Source: [Mycobacterium] vasticus (GTDB lineage: Bacteria; Actinomycetota; Actinomycetes; Mycobacteriales; Mycobacteriaceae). Taken from it: a stretch of DNA of 64,000 nucleotides. Shown in pieces: positions 1 to 6,467 of this stretch (its first letter is position 1; each line of letters begins with the position of its first letter). The position numbers and the translations under genes were made by a program. The DNA lies in assembly GCF_020181595.1 (NCBI RefSeq), contig NZ_CP084028.1:362909-426908 (forward strand). The letters are read 5' to 3'. The notes under the pieces are model-generated. The model ran no database searches, had not been told where the DNA came from, and saw only the letters and a list, made by a program, of their open reading frames with translations.

Positions 1-443
1 TGGTCGGGTCGCGCCACCGGAACAACGGTCAGCAGTCCGTCCAGCCCGTGGAAGTCCTGCGGGTTGGTGGTGAACAGCGGCAGCTCTTCGGCGATCGCCA
101 CGGCGGCGATCATCAGATCGGCGACGCGCCGACGTGGTTTGCGTCCGGTGCCGATGACCGCGGCGCACACCCGGCCGTAGGACCGCGCGGCTTCGGTGGC
201 GAAAGGGATTGGGTCGAACTCGTTTTCGGCACGCTGGAGCACGTCGAGGCGGCGAGCGCGCTCGGCATATTCGTCGTATTGGCCTTGTTCACTGTTTCGG
301 CGCACCTCGTGCGGTCCGACCGACAGTTCGGCGAGAGTTATTGCGCTGATCGCCATCGTCTCCGGCAACTGCTGCGGATCGATCCACCGGCGCAGAATCA
401 TGATGTTGGTGTCGAGGAGGCCGTACTGATGATCAGCGGGCAT
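1..443 (-). CDS. vapC: VapC-type PIN-domain toxin, 3' end cut by window edge
   Basis: Reading leftward from ATG at 443, the frame stays open to base 1 (147 codons visible). The protein has the PIN signature: an N-terminal LLDTNIMI, a second acidic site in LAEL, a third in VADLMIAA, and TTNPQDF near the end. These are the metal-binding acidic residues of VapC ribonucleases, which cleave RNA in the cytoplasm. It overlaps the end of the upstream antitoxin gene by 11 bp, the usual coupled arrangement. A few C-terminal residues are probably outside the window. Family call is confident; the RNA target is unknown. Confidence 0.9.
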   Translation of the reverse strand, partial: MPADHQYGLLDTNIMILRRWIDPQQLPETMAISAITLAELSVGPHEVRRNSEQGQYDEYAERARRLDVLQRAENEFDPIPFATEAARSYGRVCAAVIGTGRKPRRRVADLMIAAVAIAEELPLFTTNPQDFHGLDGLLTVVPVARPD

Positions 444-702
444 ACGGGTCGCTCGTCTCCTGATCGGCAGTGGCGCGCTGGTCGGCGCGGAAGGCATCAA
501 TCGAAATGTCCGGTGCACCACGCGACATCGCCGCGAACTCGGCGCGGGACACGAACCGCCTGCGCTGGCGCAGCGGAATCAGTTCACCGATCGGATGGCC
601 GTCGCGGGTGACGGTGAACGCCTGCCCGTGCTGGACGGCGTCCATGATCTCCTTCGACCGGTTCCGTAGGTCGCGCTGGGTGATCTCAGACTGTGCCGGC
701 AT
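433..702 (-). CDS. vapB: VapB antitoxin, Phd/YefM-like fold
   Basis: An 89-residue protein beginning MPAQSEITQRDLRNRSKEI, with the N-terminal pattern of Phd/YefM DNA-binding antitoxins (ITQRDLRN, then VTRDGHPIGELIP). The C-terminal half is charged and probably wraps the toxin. It precedes and overlaps the VapC gene, so it should neutralise that toxin and repress the shared promoter. No ribosome binding site precedes the ATG. A -10 hexamer TATTAT (715 to 710 on the minus strand) ends 7 nt before it, so the mRNA is probably leaderless. Confidence 0.88.
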   Translation of the reverse strand: MPAQSEITQRDLRNRSKEIMDAVQHGQAFTVTRDGHPIGELIPLRQRRRFVSRAEFAAMSRGAPDISIDAFRADQRATADQETSDPYAR

Positions 703-750
703 GGGCTCGATAATACGCCGATTGTGCTACCACGTGCTACGAAGTAGCAC
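703..750 (-). promoter_or_regulatory. Promoter and operator of the first vapBC module
   Basis: The minus-strand -10 hexamer TATTAT (715-710) lies 7 nt from the vapB ATG. Just upstream, GTGCTAC at 724-730 and again at 734-740 (10-bp period) is followed by GTAGCAC at 744-750. The last two form a perfect 7-bp inverted repeat with a 3-nt spacer. A fourth GTGCTAC is at 791-797. The position covers the -35 region, which fits autorepression by the VapBC complex. Confidence 0.65.
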
Positions 751-793
751 CACTTCGTGATGGGTTTCGCATCGGCTGACCGGGCCGGGAGTG

Positions 794-1183
794 CTACGTG
801 AGCTTCAAGTCCACACAGTCGCTGTAGCAAGGGGTTTCGCCCGGCGACGATGGTGTGGCGACCCGGATCAGCACCGCGCGGCTGGCGGCGATCTTCAGGC
901 TGGCCAACTCGCCGCCGTCGGACACTTCGGCGGTGCCGTCGACGATCACGGTGTAGCCGCCCGGCGCCGGCGGCGGCCACATCACCGTGACATCGGCGCT
1001 GCGGGCGAGGTTGTTTCGGCTGCGCCGCCCGCCCAGTGCACCGATGTGCACGGTGTCGCCCTGCAGGGTCGGCATCACCGGCACCGGATGCGGCCGGTTC
1101 TCGGCGTCGACGGTGATCAGGTAGGCGTAGTCGTAGCCCACCAATTTCTCGGCGAGCCTGGTGAAATCCACGTTCGAGGTCAT
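794..1183 (-). CDS. FMN-binding split-barrel (PNPOx-like) protein
   Basis: A 129-residue protein with the pattern of small pyridoxamine-5'-phosphate-oxidase-like split barrels: N-terminal helix, YLITVDAENRPHPVPVMP strand pair, a central GGRRSRNN segment and VTVMWPPP. Such proteins bind FMN, F420 or haem and are usually cytoplasmic. It is paralogous to the next gene (1194-1574), sharing the helix, the TVD/TVG strand, the R-x-N segment and the VT.(M/L)W.P motif, so the pair looks like a tandem duplication. The substrate is unknown. The stop codon lies 3 bp inside the GTGCTAC copy at 791. Confidence 0.7.
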   Translation of the reverse strand: MTSNVDFTRLAEKLVGYDYAYLITVDAENRPHPVPVMPTLQGDTVHIGALGGRRSRNNLARSADVTVMWPPPAPGGYTVIVDGTAEVSDGGELASLKIAASRAVLIRVATPSSPGETPCYSDCVDLKLT

Positions 1184-1193
1184 ACCGGCGAGA

Positions 1194-1574
1194 TTAGTCG
1201 GCCTTGAGCTGTACGCAGTCGTGCACGGTGCCGACGGCCCGACCGTCGGTGAACACCGGCCGATGCAGCAGGGCCTTGGTGGGCGTCACCAGCACCGGGG
1301 CGGCCGGGTCGTCGGGAAGTTCGGCGAGACCGTCGACCATCAGCGAGTACTCGCTGACGTCGGGTGCCGGCCAGACCAGCGTGACGTCGGCGCGCGCCGA
1401 CATGTTCTCCCGGCCGTGCGCGCCGACCGGGCCGACGTCCACTCGGGCGCCGTCGAAGGTCGGGGTGATCGCGGTGGTGCGCACCCGGTAGTCGTCGCCG
1501 ACGGTCACCAGGAAGGCGAAGCTGTAGCCGGACAACAGATCCCCGAGGCGGGCGAGGTCGACAGGCTTGGCCAT
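1194..1574 (-). CDS. FMN-binding split-barrel protein, paralogue of its neighbour
   Basis: A 126-residue protein starting MAKPVDLARLGDLL. I chose the ATG at 1574 because the longer reading from 1697 has an N-terminus unlike any split barrel, while this start aligns with that of the paralogue at 794-1183. The same features appear: FLVTVGDDYRVRTTAITP, AHGRENMSARADVTLVWPAP and a C-terminal VHDCVQLKAD close to YSDCVDLKLT of the paralogue. The two genes lie 10 bp apart on one strand and are likely cotranscribed. A flavin or deazaflavin binding role is inferred from family only. Confidence 0.7.
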   Translation of the reverse strand: MAKPVDLARLGDLLSGYSFAFLVTVGDDYRVRTTAITPTFDGARVDVGPVGAHGRENMSARADVTLVWPAPDVSEYSLMVDGLAELPDDPAAPVLVTPTKALLHRPVFTDGRAVGTVHDCVQLKAD

Positions 1575-1608
1575 GGAGTCCAGGATAGGTGCCGCCGCGG
1601 GAAAGTGC

Positions 1609-2037
1609 TTATGCGGCAACGATGCGGAGCTGGCGGAGTTCGGGAACGGCGCGCTGCAGAGTGAGGAAGTCGGTGTCGTTGTGCACCACCACCGCATTGT
1701 GTCGGAGGGCTGTTGCGGCGATCAGCACGCCGGTTGTCTGAGCGCCACGCCCGGCGCCGAGTTGCCACAGGGCGGTGCGGACGTCGGCGACGATCTGCTC
1801 GGCCGCTTCGTCAAAAGCGAGCCAGAAGAACTGCTTTCGGTACACATCGGTGAGGAACCCGAGGTCCTTCTTGCTGCGCGCGCTGAATCGGGCCTCGTCC
1901 ATGGTGACCATGGAGGAACACAGGATGCCGGTACCGGCGAGCCGGTCGATCTCCGCCTTCATCACCGGAGACGACCAATAGTGCGACATGGCCGAATGGT
2001 CGACCAAGTAGTGGGGCCGCGCTGTTGGTGACGTCAC
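1609..2037 (-). CDS. vapC: VapC-type PIN-domain toxin
   Basis: A 142-residue PIN-domain protein: YLVDHSAMSHYW at the N-terminus (Asp of the first acidic site), MVTMDEARFSAR in the middle, and VLIAATALRHNAVVVHNDTDFLTL carrying the last acidic site. It is predicted to be an RNase toxin paired with the antitoxin directly upstream. The ATG overlaps the antitoxin stop by 4 bp. The size is normal for VapC. It is a different subfamily from the first module at 1-702, which has a Phd-like rather than a ribbon-helix-helix partner. Confidence 0.88.
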   Translation of the reverse strand: MTSPTARPHYLVDHSAMSHYWSSPVMKAEIDRLAGTGILCSSMVTMDEARFSARSKKDLGFLTDVYRKQFFWLAFDEAAEQIVADVRTALWQLGAGRGAQTTGVLIAATALRHNAVVVHNDTDFLTLQRAVPELRQLRIVAA

Positions 2038-2243
2038 CGCTGCGGCGTCTCGGTGGCGAGTTCCTCCTCGGTCAAGAAGGGGTTGTGGTCCATCTGGGTG
2101 AGCCGGGACAGTGCGTCGCGTTGGCGATAACTCTGCAGCAATTCAGACATCGCCAGATTGACGACGGCCTTCTTGGTCGGCAGGCCGGTCAGGCGCTGGG
2201 CTTCGGCAAGCACGTCCTCCGGGATGTCGACCGTCGTTGCCAT
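2034..2243 (-). CDS. vapB: VapB antitoxin, type II VapB (ribbon-helix-helix)
   Basis: A 69-residue protein, MATTVDIPEDVLAEAQRLTG then LPTKKAVVNLAMSELLQ, the classic short beta strand plus two helices of VapB antitoxins. The C-terminal tail, rich in Glu and Thr, would bind the toxin. The start is supported by GGAGG at minus-strand positions 2253-2249, about 5 nt before the ATG. It precedes and overlaps vapC, giving a bicistronic toxin-antitoxin unit. Confidence 0.88.
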   Translation of the reverse strand: MATTVDIPEDVLAEAQRLTGLPTKKAVVNLAMSELLQSYRQRDALSRLTQMDHNPFLTEEELATETPQR

Positions 2244-2249
2244 GAGATC

Positions 2250-2299
2250 CTCCGATATTGCAGATTGATGATATTTAGAATATCAGGCTTCCGCAATAT
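2250..2299 (-). promoter_or_regulatory. Nested inverted repeats upstream of the second vapB
   Basis: GATATT (2270-2275) and AATATC (2279-2284) form a perfect inverted repeat with a 3-nt spacer. A second pair, ATATTGC (2255-2261) and GCAATAT (2293-2299), flanks it. The block sits between the vapB ribosome binding site and the 3' end of the PGRS gene and is AT-rich against the local background. It is most simply the VapBC autorepression site. The promoter hexamers are not certain. Confidence 0.5.
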
Positions 2300-2308
2300 G
2301 GGTCGTCG

Positions 2309-5300
2309 TCAGCCGCCGGTGCCGCCGGCCCCGCCGGGCAGGCCAGCAGCGCCGCCGCCACCGCCGCCGCCACCACCGAGGATGGCGCCCGCGCCGCCGG
2401 TACCACCGCCATCGGAGCCGCTGCCGCCGTCGCTGCCGGTGCCGCCGGAAGGGCTGCCGCCGCCACCGCCACCACCGGAGACGGGTCCGCCGGAGCCACC
2501 TCCGCCGCCTTGGTAGCCGGATCCGCCGGCGCCACCAGTGGTGCCGCCACCGCCGGCGCCGCCGCCACCACCACCGCCGCCGGGGTTATCGCCGCCTTCG
2601 GATTCCCCGGGACCGCCGCTGCTACCGGTGGCGGCGCCACCGCCACCGGTGCCGCCGACGCCGGCGATACCGCTGCCGCTCCCGCCGCCACCACCGCCGC
2701 CGTTGACGCCGTTGCCCTGGCCACCAGAACCGCCAGCGGCAAAGCCGCCGCCGCCGTCGCCGCCATCACCGCCGAGGCCGTCGTGCCCGCTGCCGTGACC
2801 CAAGCCGCCGCCACCACCTCCGCCACCACCACCGCATGCGGCTGCCATGCCGCATGAGCCGCCGTCGCCGCCGTCACCTCCGTCGCCGCCGCTGCCTGAG
2901 GTCCCGCCATTGCCGCCCGATCCCCCTGCTCCGCCGGCTGCGCCCTGACTGGTGGCGTCGAAACCGTTGCCGCCGTCCCCGCCATTGCCGACCGGGCCGG
3001 TGAAGCTGCTGCTGCCGGGGCCTCCTTGTGTGCCGGCGTTACCACCGGTGCCCGACGTGCCGGCCGTGCCTGCGTTGCCGCCGTGACCGACACTGCCCGG
3101 GTTGCCGCCCTTGCCGCCGTTGCCGCCGTTGATGTGGGTCGCGTCTCCGTTTGCGCCGTTGCCGCCGTTGCCGGGTGTGCCTGCCGCGCCGCCGTCACCG
3201 CCGTCACCGCCGTTGCCGTTGGTGCCGACGTCGCCTGCAACCGCACTGCCGCCGTTGCCTCCGTGGCCTCCCGCGCCGCCCGTTCCGCCATTGCCGCCGT
3301 CTTCGCCGTCGCCACCGTTGGCGCCTGCGACGTAGGTGGTGGCGGTGGCGGCGTCGAAGCCGTCGTTTCCGGTCGCACCGGCGCCGCCGTCACCGCCCTG
3401 CCCGCCGGTACCGCCGTCACCGCCGTTGCCGGAGATCGAACCCCCGGCGCCGCCGGCGCCGCCGGAGCCGCCATCGCTGCCGTCGACATTCATGTCGACA
3501 TAGCCGACCGGGGCTTGGGTGGCATCGAAGCCACCGCCCCCGTTGCCCCCGTTGCCGCCGTCGCCGACCCGCCCGGCGTCACCGCCGGCGCCCCCGCTGC
3601 CGCCGTTGACGCCCGACGTGGCGGAGTCGGAGCCGTTGCCGCCGTCACCGCCGTCACCGCCGCCGCCGGGTCCGGTATCGGCCGCGGTCAGGCCGGAGGC
3701 CGCCCGGGTGCCGCCACCGCTGTCGCCGCCCAGACCGCCGGTCCCGCCGGCGCCGGGGTCACCGCCGTCGCCACCCTTGCCGCCGTTGCCCGACAGGTAA
3801 CCGGGCCCGCCGTCGCCGCCGCGGCCGCCGTCACCGGCCGCGCCGCCCAGTGCACCGTCCCCACCTGAACCGCCGCCGCCGTGCGCGCCGTCGTGGAAGC
3901 CGGCGGCCGATGCCTGACCCCCGGCGCCGCCGTCACCGCCGAGGCCCCCGGCTCCGCCACCGCCGCCATTGCCGCCTGTGCCGCCGTTGCCGCCGGTGCC
4001 GCTGGGGTCATCCTGGGTGCCGAAACCGCCGAGGCCACCGTTGCCGCCGTCGCCACCGTTGGCGCCACTGCCACCGGCTGCCCCCAGGCCGCCGTGCCCG
4101 CCGGCGCCGCCGTTGCCCGCCAGAGCGCCACCGGCCCCGCCGGCCCCGCCTGCGCCGCCGTTGCCGCCGGCCTGTCCGGCCGCGCCGACTCCGCCGGTGC
4201 CGCCGTTCCCGCCATTGCCGCCGTCGCCGCTGAAACCGGGCGGGACGTTGTCGCCGCCTTCACCGCCGTTGCCGCCGTTCGCGCCGGTGCCGCCGGTTCC
4301 ACCGTTGCCGCCGTTGCCGCCGACGCTGCCGGGGGCCCCGGCCCCGGTACCGCCGTGGCCGCCGTCGCCGCCGGGAGCGCCCGCGCCGCCGTCGCCGCCG
4401 TTGCCACCGGCGCCTCCGGTGCCGGCGATGTTGATGCCGAGGGTCACCCCGCCGTAGCCGCCGTTGCCGCCGGGCGCCCCGGGACCGCCGTTGCCGCCAT
4501 CGCCACCGCTCGCACCGACGGTGGGCGGCGCGTCGGGGAAACTGCGGCCCGCGTTGCCTCCGGTGCCGCCGGCCTGGCCGGCTGTGGTGCCGGGGTCGCC
4601 GTTGCCGCCGGGGGTGCCGATGCCGTGGGTGTTTTGGTGCCCGTCGCTGCCGTTGGCCGCCGGCGCGACGGGGGTTACCGGGACGGGGTTGACGGCGTTG
4701 GCGCCTGTGATGCCGTTGCCGCCGTTGCCGCCTGTTCCGCCGTTGCCGACCAGTCCGGCGTTTCCGCCGTTGCCGCCCTTGCCGCCGGAGGCTCCGGCGG
4801 TGGTGGGGGTGTAGCCGGCCCCGCCGTTTCCGCCGTTTCCGCCGCTGATGGGGGTGGCGCCGGCTGTGCCGGTGGCCCCGGTGGTGGCGCCGTGTCCGGG
4901 TGTGCCGGCTGCGCCGCCGGTGCCGGGGTTGCCGCCCTTGCCGCCGGCGCCGCCGTCGAGGGTGGTGGCGTCACCGCCTGCGCCGTTGCCGCCGTTTCCG
5001 GGTGTGCCGCCGGCTCCGCCATCACCGGCATCACCGCCGGTGCCGGTGGCTCCGGTGGCGCCGAACAGGCCGCCGCGGCCGCCGTTGCCGGCATTGCCGC
5101 CGTTTCCGCCGTTGCCTCCGTTTCCGCCGTTGCCGCCGTTGCCGCCGGCGGTTCCGGCGATGGTGGCGTTGAGGCCGCCGCTGCCGTTTCCGCCGTTGCC
5201 GCCCGTGCCTCCGGTCCCGCCGGTTCCTCCGGTGCCGCCGGAGCCGATCAGCCAGCCGGCGGCGCCCCCGAGGCCGCCGCTGCCGCCGGTCCCGCCGGTG

Positions 5301-5977
5301 GCCCCGGTGGCGCCGTCGGCACCGTTGCCGCCGTCGGCACCTGTGCCGCCGGCGCCACCGGCACCGCCGTTGCCGAACAGCCAGCCGGTGGCGTCGCCGC
5401 CGGCTCCACCGTTGGCGCCCGTTCCGGCGGCCCCACCGTTGCCGGCGATGCCGAAGGCGGTGTCGCCGCCGGCCCCGCCGTCGGCGCCGGCACCGCCGCT
5501 GCCGCCGTCGCCGCCGTCACCGAAGTAGGCTGCGCCGCCGTTGCCCCCGGCCTCCCCGACGACGGTGCTGTCCCAGCCGGCGCCGCCGTCACCGAACCAC
5601 AGCCCGCCCGCACCGCCGTTGGGATCGGCGGCGGTGCCGGCGTCACCGTTGCCGATCAACAGATCGGTGCCCAACAGCGGTGCCAGGTATTGGTTGATGG
5701 CGGCATCGACCTGGGAACCGAAGGCGCTGGCGATCCAGTCCTGCCCGGCGTCGTGGATCGGGTCGTAGATCCACTGGTCGAACAGTGCTGCCCAGTCGGT
5801 GAGATCGCCGGAGGCCGGTGCGGCACCCACCGTCAGGGCCTGCCACGCCGAGGGATCGAAAAGGTCTTCGATCCAGGCGAAGTCATCGGCATGGGCGGCG
5901 GGAGCCATCCCGAATGCCAAGAACGCGCTCACCGCGCTACAAGCACCCACCACCCGAACGCGACGATGACCAGACAT
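2309..5977 (-). CDS. Secreted PGRS-repeat protein without a PE domain
   Basis: About 1222 residues, mostly Gly-Gly-X and Gly-Gly-X-Gly-X repeats as in PE_PGRS proteins. The start at 5977 is chosen because GGGGAGG lies 5 nt upstream; the in-frame ATG at 6004 has none. The N-terminus is not a PE domain. It is a Sec-type signal peptide (Arg-rich start, hydrophobic core, cleavage likely after AHA at about residue 30). A helical region of about 70 residues follows, then LLGTDLLIGNGDAG (101-114), which resembles the GRPLIGNG linker that joins PE domains to PGRS. The C-terminal third is richest in runs of Gly. Its role is probably at the cell surface; no enzymatic domain is visible. Confidence 0.8.
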   Translation of the reverse strand: MSGHRRVRVVGACSAVSAFLAFGMAPAAHADDFAWIEDLFDPSAWQALTVGAAPASGDLTDWAALFDQWIYDPIHDAGQDWIASAFGSQVDAAINQYLAPLLGTDLLIGNGDAGTAADPNGGAGGLWFGDGGAGWDSTVVGEAGGNGGAAYFGDGGDGGSGGAGADGGAGGDTAFGIAGNGGAAGTGANGGAGGDATGWLFGNGGAGGAGGTGADGGNGADGATGATGGTGGSGGLGGAAGWLIGSGGTGGTGGTGGTGGNGGNGSGGLNATIAGTAGGNGGNGGNGGNGGNGGNAGNGGRGGLFGATGATGTGGDAGDGGAGGTPGNGGNGAGGDATTLDGGAGGKGGNPGTGGAAGTPGHGATTGATGTAGATPISGGNGGNGGAGYTPTTAGASGGKGGNGGNAGLVGNGGTGGNGGNGITGANAVNPVPVTPVAPAANGSDGHQNTHGIGTPGGNGDPGTTAGQAGGTGGNAGRSFPDAPPTVGASGGDGGNGGPGAPGGNGGYGGVTLGINIAGTGGAGGNGGDGGAGAPGGDGGHGGTGAGAPGSVGGNGGNGGTGGTGANGGNGGEGGDNVPPGFSGDGGNGGNGGTGGVGAAGQAGGNGGAGGAGGAGGALAGNGGAGGHGGLGAAGGSGANGGDGGNGGLGGFGTQDDPSGTGGNGGTGGNGGGGGAGGLGGDGGAGGQASAAGFHDGAHGGGGSGGDGALGGAAGDGGRGGDGGPGYLSGNGGKGGDGGDPGAGGTGGLGGDSGGGTRAASGLTAADTGPGGGGDGGDGGNGSDSATSGVNGGSGGAGGDAGRVGDGGNGGNGGGGFDATQAPVGYVDMNVDGSDGGSGGAGGAGGSISGNGGDGGTGGQGGDGGAGATGNDGFDAATATTYVAGANGGDGEDGGNGGTGGAGGHGGNGGSAVAGDVGTNGNGGDGGDGGAAGTPGNGGNGANGDATHINGGNGGKGGNPGSVGHGGNAGTAGTSGTGGNAGTQGGPGSSSFTGPVGNGGDGGNGFDATSQGAAGGAGGSGGNGGTSGSGGDGGDGGDGGSCGMAAACGGGGGGGGGGLGHGSGHDGLGGDGGDGGGGFAAGGSGGQGNGVNGGGGGGGSGSGIAGVGGTGGGGAATGSSGGPGESEGGDNPGGGGGGGGAGGGGTTGGAGGSGYQGGGGGSGGPVSGGGGGGGSPSGGTGSDGGSGSDGGGTGGAGAILGGGGGGGGGAAGLPGGAGGTGG

Positions 5978-6086
5978 GTCGACCTCCCCGGTGAACCCAA
6001 CCAAACCCCAAGTTCACTCAGCTTGCGCTCAGCACGACCCGACCAGCCCCGTAGCGCACTACCTGTTCTCGCGCCCGCCGCAGCGC

Positions 6087-6158
6087 CGACTACTCAGTCC
6101 ACCGCCGCCGGGCAGTCGAGTAGTCGGGGCCGTCGCGCGGTCCGGAATCGGGTAGTCG
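6087..6158. promoter_or_regulatory. Repeated GAGTAGTCG-type operator candidates
   Basis: CGACTACTC (6087-6095) and GAGTAGTCG (6118-6126) form a perfect 9-bp inverted repeat with a 22-nt spacer. GGGTAGTCG at 6150-6158 is a further direct copy with one mismatch. The block lies in the 243-bp gap between the divergent PGRS gene and the small HTH-like gene, ahead of the LuxR-type regulator. It looks like a transcription-factor site; the protein that binds it is unknown, the adjacent regulator being one candidate. Confidence 0.45.
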
Positions 6159-6220
6159 TCCACGGACGCCGCGGGCCGCCGGACCGGTCACAGTGGGTGT
6201 CGACCGAATCGAGGGCAGAT

Positions 6221-6433
6221 GTGACCGCTTTTCACGAGACCGGGCGCCGGTACGAGGCGGCGCTGCGGCGGCTACCGGATGCGCATTCGCTGGCCCTGCG
6301 GCTGCGTGATGCCGGTGTCGCCGACGAGGTGATCTGCGGGTACCTGCAGATCGAACCCGAAGGACTGGACAGCGTCATCGAGCTGGCACAACAGAAGCTG
6401 GACGCCGAGTTGACCAGGATTCCTGAGTATTGA
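6221..6433 (+). CDS. Small helical protein resembling a sigma region 4-type HTH
   Basis: A 70-residue protein from GTG at 6221, chosen because GAGGG (6211-6215) lies 5 nt upstream; an alternative in-frame GTG is at 6197. The body, LRLRDAGVADEVICGYLQIEP followed by a helix, has the spacing of a helix-turn-helix of the sigma region 4 or RNA polymerase-associated kind (a guess by pattern). It is 34 bp upstream of a large LuxR-type regulator and may act with it. The upstream reading frame opposite the PGRS gene is an artefact of repeat DNA and is not part of this gene. Confidence 0.55.
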   Translation: MTAFHETGRRYEAALRRLPDAHSLALRLRDAGVADEVICGYLQIEPEGLDSVIELAQQKLDAELTRIPEY

Positions 6434-6455
6434 CCGTCGGAGTCTCGGGTCTGCT

Positions 6456-6461
6456 TACTAT
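6456..6461 (+). promoter_or_regulatory. -10 element, leaderless start of the LuxR-type regulator
   Basis: TACTAT at 6456-6461 matches TANNNT and is followed by only 6 nt before the ATG at 6468. No Shine-Dalgarno sequence can fit, so the transcript probably starts at the initiation codon. Confidence 0.5.
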
Positions 6462-6467
6462 CGACCA

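Noticed and set aside
2309..5600. Regular short repeats that might suggest a CRISPR or tandem-repeat array
   Set aside because: The repeats encode Gly-rich PGRS protein in one open frame, with no conserved repeat length or unique spacers.
3881..6217. Long plus-strand reading frames of Ala/Pro/Val-rich protein opposite the PGRS gene
   Set aside because: They are complements of Gly-Gly-X codons. No start signal, signal peptide or domain is seen; only the last 71 codons (from 6221) look like a real gene.
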